Assembly (NCBI RefSeq): GCF_026914185.1
Contig: NC_070564.1
Coordinates: forward strand, 5,208,001-5,272,000
DNA from: Puccinia triticina
Taxonomy: Eukaryota > Basidiomycota > Pucciniomycetes > Pucciniales > Pucciniaceae
Length of the DNA: 64,000 bases
Reading direction: 5' to 3'
The notes beneath the pieces are model-generated. The model made no database searches and was not told the origin of the DNA. It saw only the letters and a program-made list of their open reading frames with translations. Position 1 is the first letter of the stretch. Each line of letters opens with the position of its first letter. The position numbers and the translations under genes are program-made. Below are positions 21,303 to 31,857 of the stretch, piece after piece.

Positions 21303-21494
21303 ATGTTACAAGGCGTTACTCTCAGTTACTTTAACAACCCGCTGGGAAAGAACAGCAAAAGTATCAGTTACGCTAACAAGATATCCAATTGGTGACCCGT
21401 TACTACTAACGTAACGGGTTGCAGCAGATAACAAGAGAAGTTACGTTACGCATATCACACGGATAATGTAGCGTAAAGTAACTACCCTGCACTG

Positions 21495-22631
21495 TGGATA
21501 GGCTCCCAGGTGGAATTTTTACATCATTCTTTTTTTCAGGGGATGGTGGTAGGTGTTGTTTTGGACACATGAGATTATGGAGAAATAAAAGCTGATTGTA
21601 ATAGTGCCAGAGGCTCTGCAAAATTCAGAGGGATATGCGGTGATATGTGGGTTAGAAGGAATTTTTTAACATTTGGCTGGGCAGCCTCAAGCCAAATGGG
21701 GGACATTACACCCAAGTCCCTCCCGCGTGCAGGAGGGTACTCCAAACTTAGCTAAGTCCCTCAATTGGAGGAGGCGCGGGAGCGCTGTTGCAAAGCAAAC
21801 CTTTGAAGGAGGAACTTACACCCTACCTTGCAAAAGAGTAGGCAGCAGAAATCCCATTTGGCTGGGGAAAACTTTCAAAAATTTCAACTCTTTATATCTT
21901 GACTCAGCTATAGACTATCAAAATTCTGAGTAGACAGTTTTGTCTGCCTACATCAGCACTTGCACCTGCCACCTTCCTGAGGTTGGATACCTCCAAAAAC
22001 TCTCTTGAATCCCAAATGAAACAAAAAGGAGTTCATGGGTTTTGGGAGGGCATTGTTCAAACAGGCCTCAGTCAAAGCCATACTTTTGACGCCTGTCAAA
22101 ACTTAGCAGCTCTTAATCCAAGTTTATTAAAGACAGAGAAACACAGAAAGAAAGATCAAGGGTTCCCCCTACAAATTAACAAAATTACAAAAAAAAAATG
22201 CAAGGGTTCCCCCTTCCAAAAAAAAAACAAATCACAAAAAAAGTGTTCTTAACAAAAAATCTAAACACCACAAACTAGACCCACTATCCATCCCTGTCTA
22301 GCAGGGTTTAAAATAGTGGGTGGATGGCCTCCAGCGCGCCGCATTGAAGGCATTATGCAAAGGGGGGCCAACGAGTTTAGCCCCTCAAACTGCGCAAGTG
22401 CAACAGCGGAGGGGTGAGGGCGAACTGCACGCTGGAATTACAGCAGCAGAGGACGCCCTGGGACACAAACACACAAGCCAAAGTCCTCCTTTATAGACAA
22501 TTGGGAATTGCCCTCAGTAAAAGCGACTGCTGCATTCATCAAGCCATGACTACCACGCCACCGCCACGCCCCTGCATGTAACTCTGACCTCCGCAGCGGT
22601 GCCTGGACCGGCAAGGCATTGTCTATGTCTA
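21495..22631. repeat. Repeat-rich spacer containing an unoccupied Harbinger target
   Basis: At 21690-21850 lies a repeat whose complement flanks the Harbinger element at 25780. The sequence 'ggacttagctaagtttgg' (on the minus strand) is uninterrupted here and carries the insertion there. A related 'aagtccctccttcggagg' copy is at about 36525. Around 22160-22240 are direct repeats of 'aagggttccccct' with poly-A. No gene is supported. Confidence 0.55.
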
Positions 22632-22788
22632 TGGTATTCAAAATTGCATATGCCACTGTTTACATAAAATCATAAAGCCAATTTTGGCTGGGAGATGTCA
22701 GCGTGCATAAAACTTAAAGTGACATCTCCCAGCCAAAATTGCAGTTTATGATTTTATGTAAAAAAATCTTATGAAATTTTGAATACCA
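22632..22788. mobile_element. TA-flanked foldback MITE (157 bp)
   Basis: TGGTATTCAAAATT...AATTTTGAATACCA with TA on both sides and a second inner palindrome (AATTTTGGCTGGGAGATGTC and complement). Related to 1433-1611 by its ends. Confidence 0.7.
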
Positions 22789-22858
22789 TAGTCAATATCA
22801 TCACCGCGGCGTGCGCATCTGCATACATAAGGAGTAGGAACCATCCAAACCGAGTCAC

Positions 22859-23161
22859 CTAAGAGGCACCGCACAACCCTAGCAATCTGATGAAGGCAAG
22901 CATGGTGGCCTGGTGAGCCTGGCGGATGAGCTCTTGCCATTCTTGATTAGCCTCATAGTGATTCATCTCTTCCGCGCGCCTCTTGATGTCCGCCTGCCGC
23001 TCAGCCTTCCGGTCCTTGTCATGCTGGCGCTCTCGGGCCTCGGCTATGTCACGGTCCAGGCAGAGCTGCAGAAGATTGGCCTCATGCTTGTGCTTTGCCT
23101 GGGCCAACGCGTCTTGGCGTCTCAAGATACTCACTCTTGGCTTTTGCCTAGACTCTGGCAA
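22859..23161 (-). CDS. Short charged, probable coiled-coil ORF, unrecognised
   Basis: A 100-codon frame, very rich in Glu, Arg, Lys, Ala and Gln, with heptad-like spacing (AREROHDKDRKAERQADIKR-like stretch). Its composition resembles the C-terminal coiled coils of transposon SANT/NAM-like accessory proteins, but nothing diagnostic is present. It may be the last exon of a decayed element gene. Confidence 0.3.
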   Translation of the reverse strand: MPESRQKPRVSILRRQDALAQAKHKHEANLLQLCLDRDIAEARERQHDKDRKAERQADIKRRAEEMNHYEANQEWQELIRQAHQATMLAFIRLLGLCGAS

Positions 23162-25684
23162 TGACCAACAAAAGTTATCTGTTGTTACAGGTTACTCTGT
23201 CCCCTGCGCCACTCTTAACAGTTCTCAGAACCAGAAATCGTCACGAATCAAACGCAATCCTTGCCAATACTCACCATATCTTACTCAGTGTTCTCAAAGG
23301 TTTGTCATCACTCTCTCCTCTTCCCCTCATCACACTTTTTCTTTGACAGTATATCCACAGAAGAAAACACACTAGGTGGCACAACATCTTGGACTTACTT
23401 GACAGCCTGTTTTTCAAACAATTGATATTCTGGCAGTTGTACGAGTTGGTGCCCCCTTGGTCTATCACTTGCTACTTGGCAAACTGTCCTGGTCCGTACC
23501 TCTAAGTGCTCAATTCCAGGCCTCATTAAACTGACACGGGGTTTTCTTGCTTGAACAGATCATACGCTTCCCTTCCATCTGGGCTCATTATCCCAAATCC
23601 GTGCTATCCTCCAATTTTTCTGTTATCCCTTTAAGAAGTCTCCAGCCTCCGATCCAAAATCAGTCAGCACGCCTAAGAGGAAGCCTGAAGCTTTTCCGCC
23701 GCGTCGATATCTGGAGACGCAGAATTTCTTCCTTGGATTTGTCCTACTAGCTCACTGGCTGCGCTTTCTGAGCACAAAGCCAAGACAGAGCAACCCGTTC
23801 CGACAGACAAAACTCCTGCTGAACGTGCCTTTGACGACGCTGATAATATTTGTGGAGCGGTACTATCGCTCGAGGGGCATCAATGAGACTACGTAGGAAC
23901 TGGCGTGATGATTGAGAAATTGAACACGCTCAATGGCTGGCTGGTCTACTCGACCGCCTGCCCAGATCCGTTCCTGCACTGCGGCTGGTGTCGGCCTCCG
24001 TTGAGCACGGTCTTGGGCTCCGACCATTTCCTCTTCACCCTCTCCCGCCTTGTTCTCCAATATGCCATTGGGATCATGGCCACTGGGTCCAGTCAGCAAG
24101 GGATGAATTGCCGGGTCTGGCGGGCACTTCTTAGCCAAAAGCGCTCTGAATCCATCCAAGCTACAGAGGCTCCTGGATTCTGAACTGGAGACAGCATTGA
24201 TTGAGGGGAGCAGTCCACAGGAGAAGCTCCGAGTCCACAAATGCTGGCCTTCATCCGCTCCCTCAAAGCCATCCAGCCACACGTCCAGACAATTGTCTTG
24301 GCCCGGAAAAAGGTTGAGGATCAGATGTCCAGATCCCCAACCAGGGCCTCGTCCAGTTCGTTAGTTTCTCAATAAGGCTACTTTTCATCTTATCTATTAT
24401 GATTCCTGATGTATTCTCTAATCCAATAGTCCAATCCTAGTGGACGCTGCAATAATCAAACATCAAAAGCCCCAGGCTCAGAGCCCTCATTAGCTTACTT
24501 CAACTTGACCGCCAAACTTTCCGAACAAATTATGCGTGAAGTACCAAGTGACTTTTCTTTTTTTTGCCTTGTTGAACCATTTTGAAACTTACTATTATGG
24601 TGATGCAGAATAAACTGGATCATGTATATACAGAATGTTATTGAAAAATTGGAACAAGGAAGTCAAAGTCATTCTTACTTGCCTGTGCTCGCTTCTCTGT
24701 TGCTTTCCACAACTCATCCATCTCATATTTGACCGCGCTGGCCGCATTGTCCTTGAAAGGCTCTCCGCCAGCCTTGACCGCGTAGACTACACCCTAAAGG
24801 CTATCGGCGCTTCCGCCGGCATCGCTCGGACTTTCAAAGAGTTGAACCTTTTATCCAATCTGCATCCCCTTTTCCTCACACTCCACCATCACCCTATCTC
24901 GCTTTCCTTCACACCTTTTCCTCCTCTGGGAGACTGTTGGCCACACCAGCCTGCTGCTGGACGGTCGAGTAAGAAAGAAGAGGATGCGGCTCATACGCTC
25001 GCGCCCCGTCTGGGAAACTAAATACTACAGCCCCTGTATCCTCCTGTATGCCCGCTATCACCATCCTCCCCATCTCCTCTTTTTTGTCTGCGAAAAAAGC
25101 AACTGGTTGCCAAGCAAATGTTGCGAGACAGCTAGCTTCTTTGCCGACTACTCGCGGCTTGCTCCGACAAGTGAGCTTCAGTATTCTTTCATGTTTTTGT
25201 TTTTTTGCTCCTTGGAAAAGAATTTTATGAAAACAAGAGATGCTGTATGTAGTTTAATTGATTAACACATGCCAATGCCATCTTCTCCACATTTTCCTTA
25301 CCTCATCATCATGTTTTATACTCTTGGATAATATTGGTCACATTTTTCCTTGATTTATTTCAAAGTAAGTAATATTATGCCCATTCTTACCAGGAAAATG
25401 ATCAGACTTAGATGTCCATGGACCTCTTCCTAATACTGGGGGTAGGATTTTGCAAAGGATTGTGTGAATGTGAGGCTAAGATAGAAAATAGTAGGGCTTT
25501 ACCCCGCAGCGGCGCAGCCGCCTTAGCCTCTAGTCTCTTTCTTAAAAATCAAGTTCAACTTTTACAGATAAAAGAAAGATACCAGCAGAGAGCCATGCTT
25601 CTTGGCTATCTCTTGAAGCAGCTGACTTGGCCCTAGCTGTCCTTGCGTAGCTTCAACAGAGGGACAAGCAAAAAAGGCTGAAAA
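23162..25684. other. Unresolved region with coding-like patches
   Basis: Two patches look more coding than the surroundings but could not be assembled into a gene. A plus-strand frame at about 24730-25021 has residues such as GRIVLERLSASLDRVDYTLK. Another, at about 24971-25171, ends in a plausible donor (..GGLLRQ followed by GTGAGC). A minus-strand frame at 23863-24282 is also open. No known domain was recognised. They may be degraded exons of a host or element gene. Confidence 0.25.
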
Positions 25685-26058
25685 GAGACGTCTGCTGCCT
25701 ATTGTTTTGCAAGGTAGGGCGTAAGTCCCTCCTTTGGAGGGTTGCAACAGCGCTCCCGCGCCTCCAATTGAAGGACTTAGAGCATCTCCACCGCAGGCCC
25801 TATATTGGGGGACTATACCAAATTTAGTCCCTCCACCGGAGGGAGTAAAGGAGGTCCTAAACTTGGAAAAAACCTTCCGGGCCCTATACCAGTCCCAGCT
25901 TTGAGACCGTATAGCTCCCCAGATAGTCTCCCTCATCCACATATCACACAGAAAACCTTCTTGTGATACTGCACTACCTTGTGTACACAACCCCCAACAT
26001 CTCCACCCCACACCTCGACCCAAATCAGCAAATCCAGGTCATCTCTCCATTCAACTGA

Positions 26059-27040
26059 AATGCCAAGAAGAAAAAACCACCCCAGAAAAATCAACACGGG
26101 CGATGAAGTCCACGGTGGGTTTTTTTTTCTTTTCTGCTTATTCAACATTGTTTGTCATAACTAAACAAGTACTGGGCTTTTTTTGCTACCTACTCAGATG
26201 ATATTGATCCACAACTCTCCCCCAACAAGAGCCAAGCCACGCAGCCAGAGGAAAAGAAAAAAGGTCCTATTTATACCAAACCCAAAGACTATGAGCTATG
26301 TTGCGCCTGGGTTCAGGTATCCAAAGATCCCGCCGTTGGAACCAATCAAGAAGAAGGCACTTTCTGGGAACAAATTTTGACCGTGTATCACAAAGCTATG
26401 CCTTATCCAATCCAACCAGCCAACAGCTTGAAAAAGCAATGGAGCAACAACGTGCAGCCCACAATAAACAAATTCTGTGGTTGTGTTAATCAGGTTGGAC
26501 AGTTCAACCAGAGTGGTGCATCTGTCAAGGACCAGTTAAACCGAGCTCTCTGACTTTAAACCAAGGACCAGCATACTCACTTCAAACATTTGCGTTGCTA
26601 CAATCTCCTTGTTAAAAGCCCTAAGTGGACCAATTACTGTTGTGATAACAAAAAGAAAGCCAAAGTTTCTAAGAAAAAGAGATCCGTAAGTCCTACTAGC
26701 AATCCCCCACCATCAAATGCACCCAAATCAACTGCAGCACAAACTCCCGCACCATCCGATGCTGTTTCTGAGCTTGATGGTACTGGTACAAATCCTTTAA
26801 TACTTGAAAAACCAATTGCAAAAAAAGGCAAAGTTACTCAAACAAATAGCAACCAAAGACAAAGAATGGAAAGTCAATGTTGCTGATGCTCAAAATAAGA
26901 TTGCATCTGAATCCAAACAATTCAACAACATCATGAACAACAATTCACTTTCCCTTGAGTGCATTGCACAAAATGGAGAACGCATGGCACAAAATGCAGA
27001 GACTGCTTCAAGTTCTGAGCTGTCCATCATGAAAGGTTGA
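26059..27040 (+). pseudogene. Harbinger SANT/NAM-like accessory protein, decayed
   Basis: Exon 1 starts at ATG 26059 and ends at GAAGTCCACG (donor GTGGGT at about 26114). Exon 2 resumes after ..CTCAG at about 26199. The trihelix/SANT-like core reads YELCCAWVQVSKDPAVGTNQ, EGTFWEQILTVYHKA and LKKQWSNNVQPTINKF, then CYNLLVKSPKWTNYC. Stops after DQLNRAL and a frameshift near 26800-26880 break the gene; a charged, Gln/Asn-rich coiled-coil tail follows. In this superfamily the protein binds element ends and assists the transposase. Confidence 0.75.
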
Positions 27041-27474
27041 AGAGAAGGGAGATTCTCCAATCTCTGTGTGAGAAAGAAAAATCCACATGAATCTCTCTAC
27101 CTGCACTTGGTCTCAATCACTGTTGTGTTTTCTCTCTATCGCGCATGATCACTTTTTTTCTTTTGCTCTTGATCACTTGTTTTTCTTATCTCTAAAACTA
27201 TTGCTATCAATCACTAGTTTTTGGCCTTGATAAACCTCTATTGACCTTGAAAACTCTCTATTAGCCTCAATAACTTGTCTTTCCTATCTTGATTGCTCTC
27301 AATCTCTCACTCAATCAATCACTCAATCAGTCAAATGGTGCAACCTGAGTTTTTTTTATTGCAATTTTTTTAGGATTAAAGCAAGAAAACTAGCTAAGGA
27401 GAAACAAACTAGCTAGCTGAGATGAACTAGCTAATGAGAAATGAAGATATAAATTAAAGATAATATTGATAGAG

Positions 27475-29075
27475 TCAAGGTTCTTCTTCAAGTTGACCTT
27501 TGATCTCCCATTGATGTTTAACTAGATCACTGCGGAGCTGAAAATGTGTGCTAGAGTCTCTCATTGAATGATAGTTTTTGATGAAATTGGAAAAGGAAAT
27601 CGATGAGCCATCTCTTGAGATGTCAACCTCCGTGATGATCGCACCAGTAGGGTTCTTGTCAAAGGTATATTTCAAGCAAGTCCCTTTTTCATCCTCCACA
27701 ATCATGTTGTGGAGGATAACACATGCCTTCATGATGTTTGCAAGGTTGTGATGCTTCCATCCTTGGGCTGGGCGAGCAACAACGGCAAATTGACTTTGAA
27801 GTGCCCCAAATGCGCACTCCATATCTTTGCGTCGGGCTTCTTGGAGCTTTGCAAAGTGTTTCTGGTCTGCTCCCCGGGGCTGCAAGAACGTCTTCACAAA
27901 GGTTGCCCAGTCTGGATAGATTCCATTGGCAAGGTAGCACCCTTGCTGGTAGTTGTGTCCATTGATTGTGTATTCACATTGCAGCTCCTGACCATTCAAG
28001 AGATTCTCAAATAGTGGTGAAGTATCAAGGACATTTATGTTGTTGTGAGAGCCTGGCAAGCCAAAGTAGGCATGCCAGATCCACATATCTTGTGATGCAA
28101 CTGCCTCAAGAATGACTGTTTGTTGCTGAAAATGATAGCAAGTCAGCATGGTACATCTACCCCACCTTTGCTGTGGGGCTCTTTGAAGCTGATAAGCCTT
28201 CATGGCACTATATTTCCACTAGAAAGATTTGCCATGAGACTAGGGCAATTCAATCACATGTGCAGTATAGACCATAAATGCAAATCACACATTCAAAGGA
28301 ACCCAATCCATCAAAGCAGTCGGTGAGGGACCATAAGGAAAAAGAAAGTTAACACCTTTTCTTTTCCTTGAAATGCTCCCACCCAGCCGGATGGGCAGTT
28401 CTTCCACTTCCAGTGCATACAATTGAGCGATTCAAGCATGCCTGGTAAGCCTTGGTTGGCACCTTTGGAGAGGAGTTGCTCCAAGTCGGCAGTTGTTGGG
28501 TGTCAAAGATATTCCGCTGAGTAGATAGCAACAATATCGTTGCAAAATCTGCCCATACACTCTTGAGACGTGGACTCCGAAAGCTGTAAGTATTTGTTGT
28601 TGCAGTCGACAGCGGCTCCGTACGCAAGCATTCGCAAAGCGGCCGTTATCTTGACAAGGGGCCTCACCCCAGGTTTTCCCAACGCGTCGGCCCTGAGCTT
28701 AAAGTAAAGATCAAAATTTTCAACAGCCTCTGCAATCTTCAAGAAGAGGGGCTTTCCCATTCGAAAACATCTCCGGAATACTATTTCATCGTAGAAAGGC
28801 TGTGCGCAAAAGTAATGACCCACAAGCCTCTGGTAGGCTCCTTCAAAGTCGCAGGGACGGTTGGGCTGTTTGCCTGGTTTTGATCCACTGTGTGAAGAAA
28901 AATCCACGTCCTTGCAGGATTCATTGTCATCAAGCAGCAATGGCATGACTTGAAGAGCCGCATTGATTGTTGATCTGAACCTTGCCACTAGATGCCTTTG
29001 TCGGATTAGTATCTGCAGTACGTTGGGGTCAATACCCATGCTGATTGTGCCTCGGTCAATCTCCTTGTTCTCCAT
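27475..29075 (-). pseudogene. Harbinger 1 DDE transposase, catalytic Asp lost
   Basis: Exon 1 is 29075-28356 and exon 2 is 28125-27475, joined by an intron with donor GTGTTA and acceptor ..TTTTCAG in phase 0. The order matches HARBI1-like nucleases: an N-terminal helical region, RRCFRMGKPLFLKIAEAV, ALRMLAYG, then the DDE blocks. The first catalytic block reads MLESLNCMHW, with Asn where GSLDCMHW in Harbinger 2 has Asp. The second (NVLDTSPLF) and third (DMECAFGAL) are present. A TGA follows SAEYL at 28503. The stop and the lost Asp argue that this copy cannot transpose on its own. Confidence 0.85.
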
Positions 29076-29297
29076 GTTGGTTGTGTGTGAGTTTTCTGGT
29101 TGCTACCTTTGGCTATCGCGGTCACAATCCGGTGGTGAAGTAGGGGGAATTGGGGGCACAGCCTTTCATAAAGTCTAGGTGCTACTTTTAGGACCTTGCG
29201 GTGTGAAAGAGTCCTTGGGCGTGGGACTATAAGTGCGCCGCAGTCCGAGCTGAGGCTTTAGTCCCTCAGATAGTCCCGCGCGGTGGAGATGCTCTTA

Positions 29298-29560
29298 GCT
29301 AAGTTTGAGGGTACTCGCGCCGAGCACAGGGAGAGACTTGTTAAGTTCGCCACGCTCTGTGTTTTCTGTGCACTCGGGAAAGTCACGAGAGAAGAGTTCA
29401 ACTTCCAGCATCAAAAGGATCCCAACGCCGCTCAAAAAGGATTCACTGATGCCCCAGCCGAAGTGGACAAAGATGGGAATGCCCTCAATCCTCACATTCC
29501 TTGTAAGCTCTTCAAATCCAACGCAATATCAATCAAGAAGAATGTGCAAATAGGTGATTC
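29298..29560 (+). pseudogene. Coding-like fragment beside Harbinger 1
   Basis: The open frame downstream of the TTA duplication contains a hydrophilic, protein-like stretch (EFNFQHQKDPNAAQKGF, NPHIPCKLFKSNAIS) ending near a possible donor (ATAG|GTGATT). No family is recognised. The apparent ATG at 29283 lies in the transposon end and is not a genuine start. Confidence 0.3.
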
Positions 29561-29839
29561 TACTAATTTTTGGTTGCATTTTCTCTAAACCTCAAAAGAA
29601 TTCATGGCTCACCTGTTTTTGAGACCCCCCGGCAACGTTGGCGACTGGAACAGCACTTCTCACAAAATTTCATGGTGATTTCTGGCACCCCAGCTCATCT
29701 GGCAAACAACCAACAAAAGATATGGGAAGCTTTGCTCAATGGCAGCAGGGTACTTTCGGACCGGAACTGGGCACAACTCCATCCGAGGTCTACCTCCGAG
29801 GAAAAGGGAGGGACAGCCCGACCCTCTTCCAGCCCCCCG

Positions 29840-29840
<1 letters not shown>

Positions 29841-29911
<71 letters not shown>
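29841..29911 (-). tRNA. tRNA-Gly (GCC)
   Basis: A 71-nt cloverleaf on the minus strand. The acceptor GCGTTGT pairs with ACAACGC followed by discriminator A. The D arm lies in TAGGCTAGCGGTAAACTG. The anticodon stem GGGCC/GGCCT encloses loop TTGCCAT with anticodon GCC. The T arm is AGGGG-TTCGACT-CCCCT and includes a consensus B box (GGTTCGACTCC). No intron, and CCA is not encoded, as expected for a nuclear eukaryotic tRNA. Reads glycine codons GGC/GGU. Confidence 0.92.
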
Positions 29912-30235
29912 TTGAAATATTCACTTCGTCTAATTTACTGGATCTATCACTTTGCAAATGAAAAGCTGTGATCGACATCTAGCATGGATAAACCATCCAC
30001 ATGACGAAGGGTTCAGAATGAGCAGAATCTGTTGAAAATTTCATTATGAAATTAGTTGCAGTAATGCTTCGATGGCTGGGAGCCGGTCATGCTGTTCTAC
30101 CCTGCTCTGGGACCGCGGGGTGATAGCAAGATGCCTATGGCAATCATCCCTTAGAATATCAATGAACCCCTAATCGGTCAAGTTGCTCTTTTCCCATTAA
30201 CACGCGTCCTTGTGATATAAATTATCCCGCCAGCC
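29912..30235. other. Spacer, nothing recognised
   Basis: No open frame, repeat or RNA gene is supported upstream of the tRNA gene. Confidence 0.3.
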
Positions 30236-30472
30236 TTGCGGCTCGGAAGGGAGTCAGCCGTTAGCGGTGGCAACGACCAATATGCTTACAAGTGCAAGAA
30301 TGGGTTATGGGTTGCCCTGGTGAGTGCAGGCACACCGGAGTGCGCGCCCAAGATGAATTTGTCTTACATACTATACGCTGTCCCCAGCAAAGAACCCCGA
30401 CTCGAGGCAATGGAGCCCGTCACGAAGTTGAGTGAGCTGCGAGGCTTAGATCCCACTTATTGTGCCCGATGA
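30236..30472 (+). CDS. Small ORF, unrecognised
   Basis: Seventy-eight codons containing ESAVSGGNDQYAYKCKNGLW and three further cysteines. The composition is protein-like, but there is no signal peptide, and an AG just upstream could be an intron acceptor. It may be an exon of a small secreted-protein gene or simply a chance frame. Confidence 0.25.
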   Translation: MRLGRESAVSGGNDQYAYKCKNGLWVALVSAGTPECAPKMNLSYILYAVPSKEPRLEAMEPVTKLSELRGLDPTYCAR

Positions 30473-31439
30473 GAGGAAAATCCAATGTTCATTGATACAT
30501 AGAAACTTCGACCAATCACCCTCAAAGTCATTGCATATTTACTTGCGACTGGACTGTTGTTTGGAGAATTTGATGCGGCTGGCCGACACACCCCGTGTGT
30601 GCTGCTCCAAAGAGGAGGGTCCCTCCGGTCTCTCTCCTCCTCTTCTTCAGCTGCGTGGAGGAGCACGACTTCTCTACCCCTAGAGACTCTAGCCCTCTCG
30701 CTATGGCTGAGGTAACTGAGGGGAAGAGGCGGCACCCGTCAGCAACATCAAGTTACTTCCCTCTTCCACAACCCGTACGCGGGAGCCTCGGAAAGTCACT
30801 CCCTGACTTCCAGGGCTCCCTAGATGTCTAAAACGCATTGAAAATGTTAGCAGTACCACTACAGAGAAAAAGGTGCGGACCGTACACGGCGGGGGTGCTT
30901 CCTGGCCCGCGGGTTTGTGGAGACGACGGAATCACCGGCTCTGTGAAACCCACGTGGATTTCACTGCTCTCCCCGTCGGTACCACCCTCCCGTGGAAAAT
31001 GCGTGGACACGACTGACTTTCCCGTCGTCTCCACCCGCCGGATTTCCACGTCAAGAATGACGAGGATTCCACGGCCGCCTGTGGGATCGCGGTGGAGCCC
31101 ACGAGCACACAACCTGCAGGGGCAGCCGTGGATTCCCTGTCGTTCTCAACAACGAGGAACCCACGGCTGCCCCTGCATTGCCGGGAGGAACCGACAAGAA
31201 CGCAGCTCATCGGGAGATTAGGGCTCATTTGATGGCAACCGCCGCGGCTCAAACTTCCGGTCCGGCCTGATTACTCTGGATGACCCAGGGCAACAAGGGA
31301 CTTGTGTGACAAAGCCTCCTACCAAGACAAAATCCAGCAACAACCGAGCAGTCCATCACACTCCTTGGCTTGGTTGGTACTTTGAATTTTCTCCGCCTTC
31401 ATCGTCAAAGCTGCGGCCGATCGTGACCAGCCTATCCAC
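30473..31439. repeat. GC-rich foldback/repeat region around GTGGA-TTCCAC words
   Basis: From 30880 to 31200 GTGGA, CCACG and TTCCACGG words recur on both strands. For example, 'tgtggagacgacgg' at 30915 has its complement near 31025, and 'cgtggattccctgtcg' near 31128 is partly palindromic with 'acgaggaacccacggctg'. A related block is at 32440-32640. No gene is supported; 30590-30840 has open frames of low credibility. Confidence 0.35.
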
Positions 31440-31857
31440 AAAGATCCGAGGTGCTTGAGGCCATCCACTTCTTCAAGACCACCTGGACTTCAAGCTTCAA
31501 GGGGCCGAGCCCGACATGAAGAGGATAGTCCATCTTGTCTGGGCCGTTTAGAACGCCGCCGTCGACGAGCCTCCCAATGCAACCTCCAAAGAGATTGCCC
31601 AACGCCAGCGCCGTGGCGCGGCGATTGTGCTCTGCATGCTCGCTGCTCCCAGGCCCTCTGTCGTTGCTGACCATCTCAATAAGCTTGTCGCAGTTGGCCT
31701 CGGAGCTATGGGAAAGGTGCATTTTTTATCGGGCATGCTTGGTCACATGTAGTGTTGATTGGGTGCGGTTTTTTTGTATGTTTGTGTCTGTAGGACAATC
31801 TTGTGCTTGCTAGGGATTCTTGTATTGCGCTCAGTTGGCTGGGAGGGAGTGCCATCA
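31440..31857 (+). pseudogene. Condensin complex subunit 1 fragment (pseudogene)
   Basis: Across frames the translation follows condensin subunit 1 (Cnd1/CAP-D2): VLEAIHFFKT, then LQGAEPDMKRIVHLVWAV, then QRRGAAIVLCMLAAPRPSVV and LVAVGLGAMGK. It then crosses an intron (donor GTGCAT near 31717, acceptor ..TCTGTAG near 31793) into DNLVLARDSCIALSWLGG. At least two frame breaks and a stop occur and the rest of the large gene is absent. Because an intron is kept, it is a DNA-level duplicate rather than a retrocopy. The identification is from recalled family motifs. Confidence 0.6.

Larger units (their letters stand above)
9000..21494 (-). mobile_element. hAT-A: host relic of a nested transposon cluster
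   Basis: A decayed hAT transposon whose coding strand is minus. Its right terminus is recognisable near 21494 (..GTAACTACCCTGCACTG with many GTTAC motifs inward). The left end is truncated and not identifiable. Its sequence is interrupted by a TA MITE (9759-9960), by hAT-B (10327-15958) and by a Gypsy element (17581-21302). Joining the fragments 21494-21303, 17580-15959, 10326-9961 and 9758-9000 rebuilds a colinear hAT gene and its 5' flank. Confidence 0.65.
25780..29294. mobile_element. PIF/Harbinger transposon 1 (3.5 kb)
   Basis: Termini GAGCATCTCCACCGC...GCGGTGGAGATGCTC with TTA duplicated (25777-25779, 29295-29297), the PIF/Harbinger TWA signature. It carries the two genes typical of the superfamily in convergent orientation: a SANT/Myb-like protein (plus) and a DDE transposase (minus). 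Both are decayed. The unoccupied version of its target repeat is at 21690-21850 (minus sense). Confidence 0.9.

Noticed and set aside
29283..29297. Gene start at 29283
   Set aside because: The ATG lies inside the Harbinger 1 terminal repeat and the frame crosses the TTA junction.
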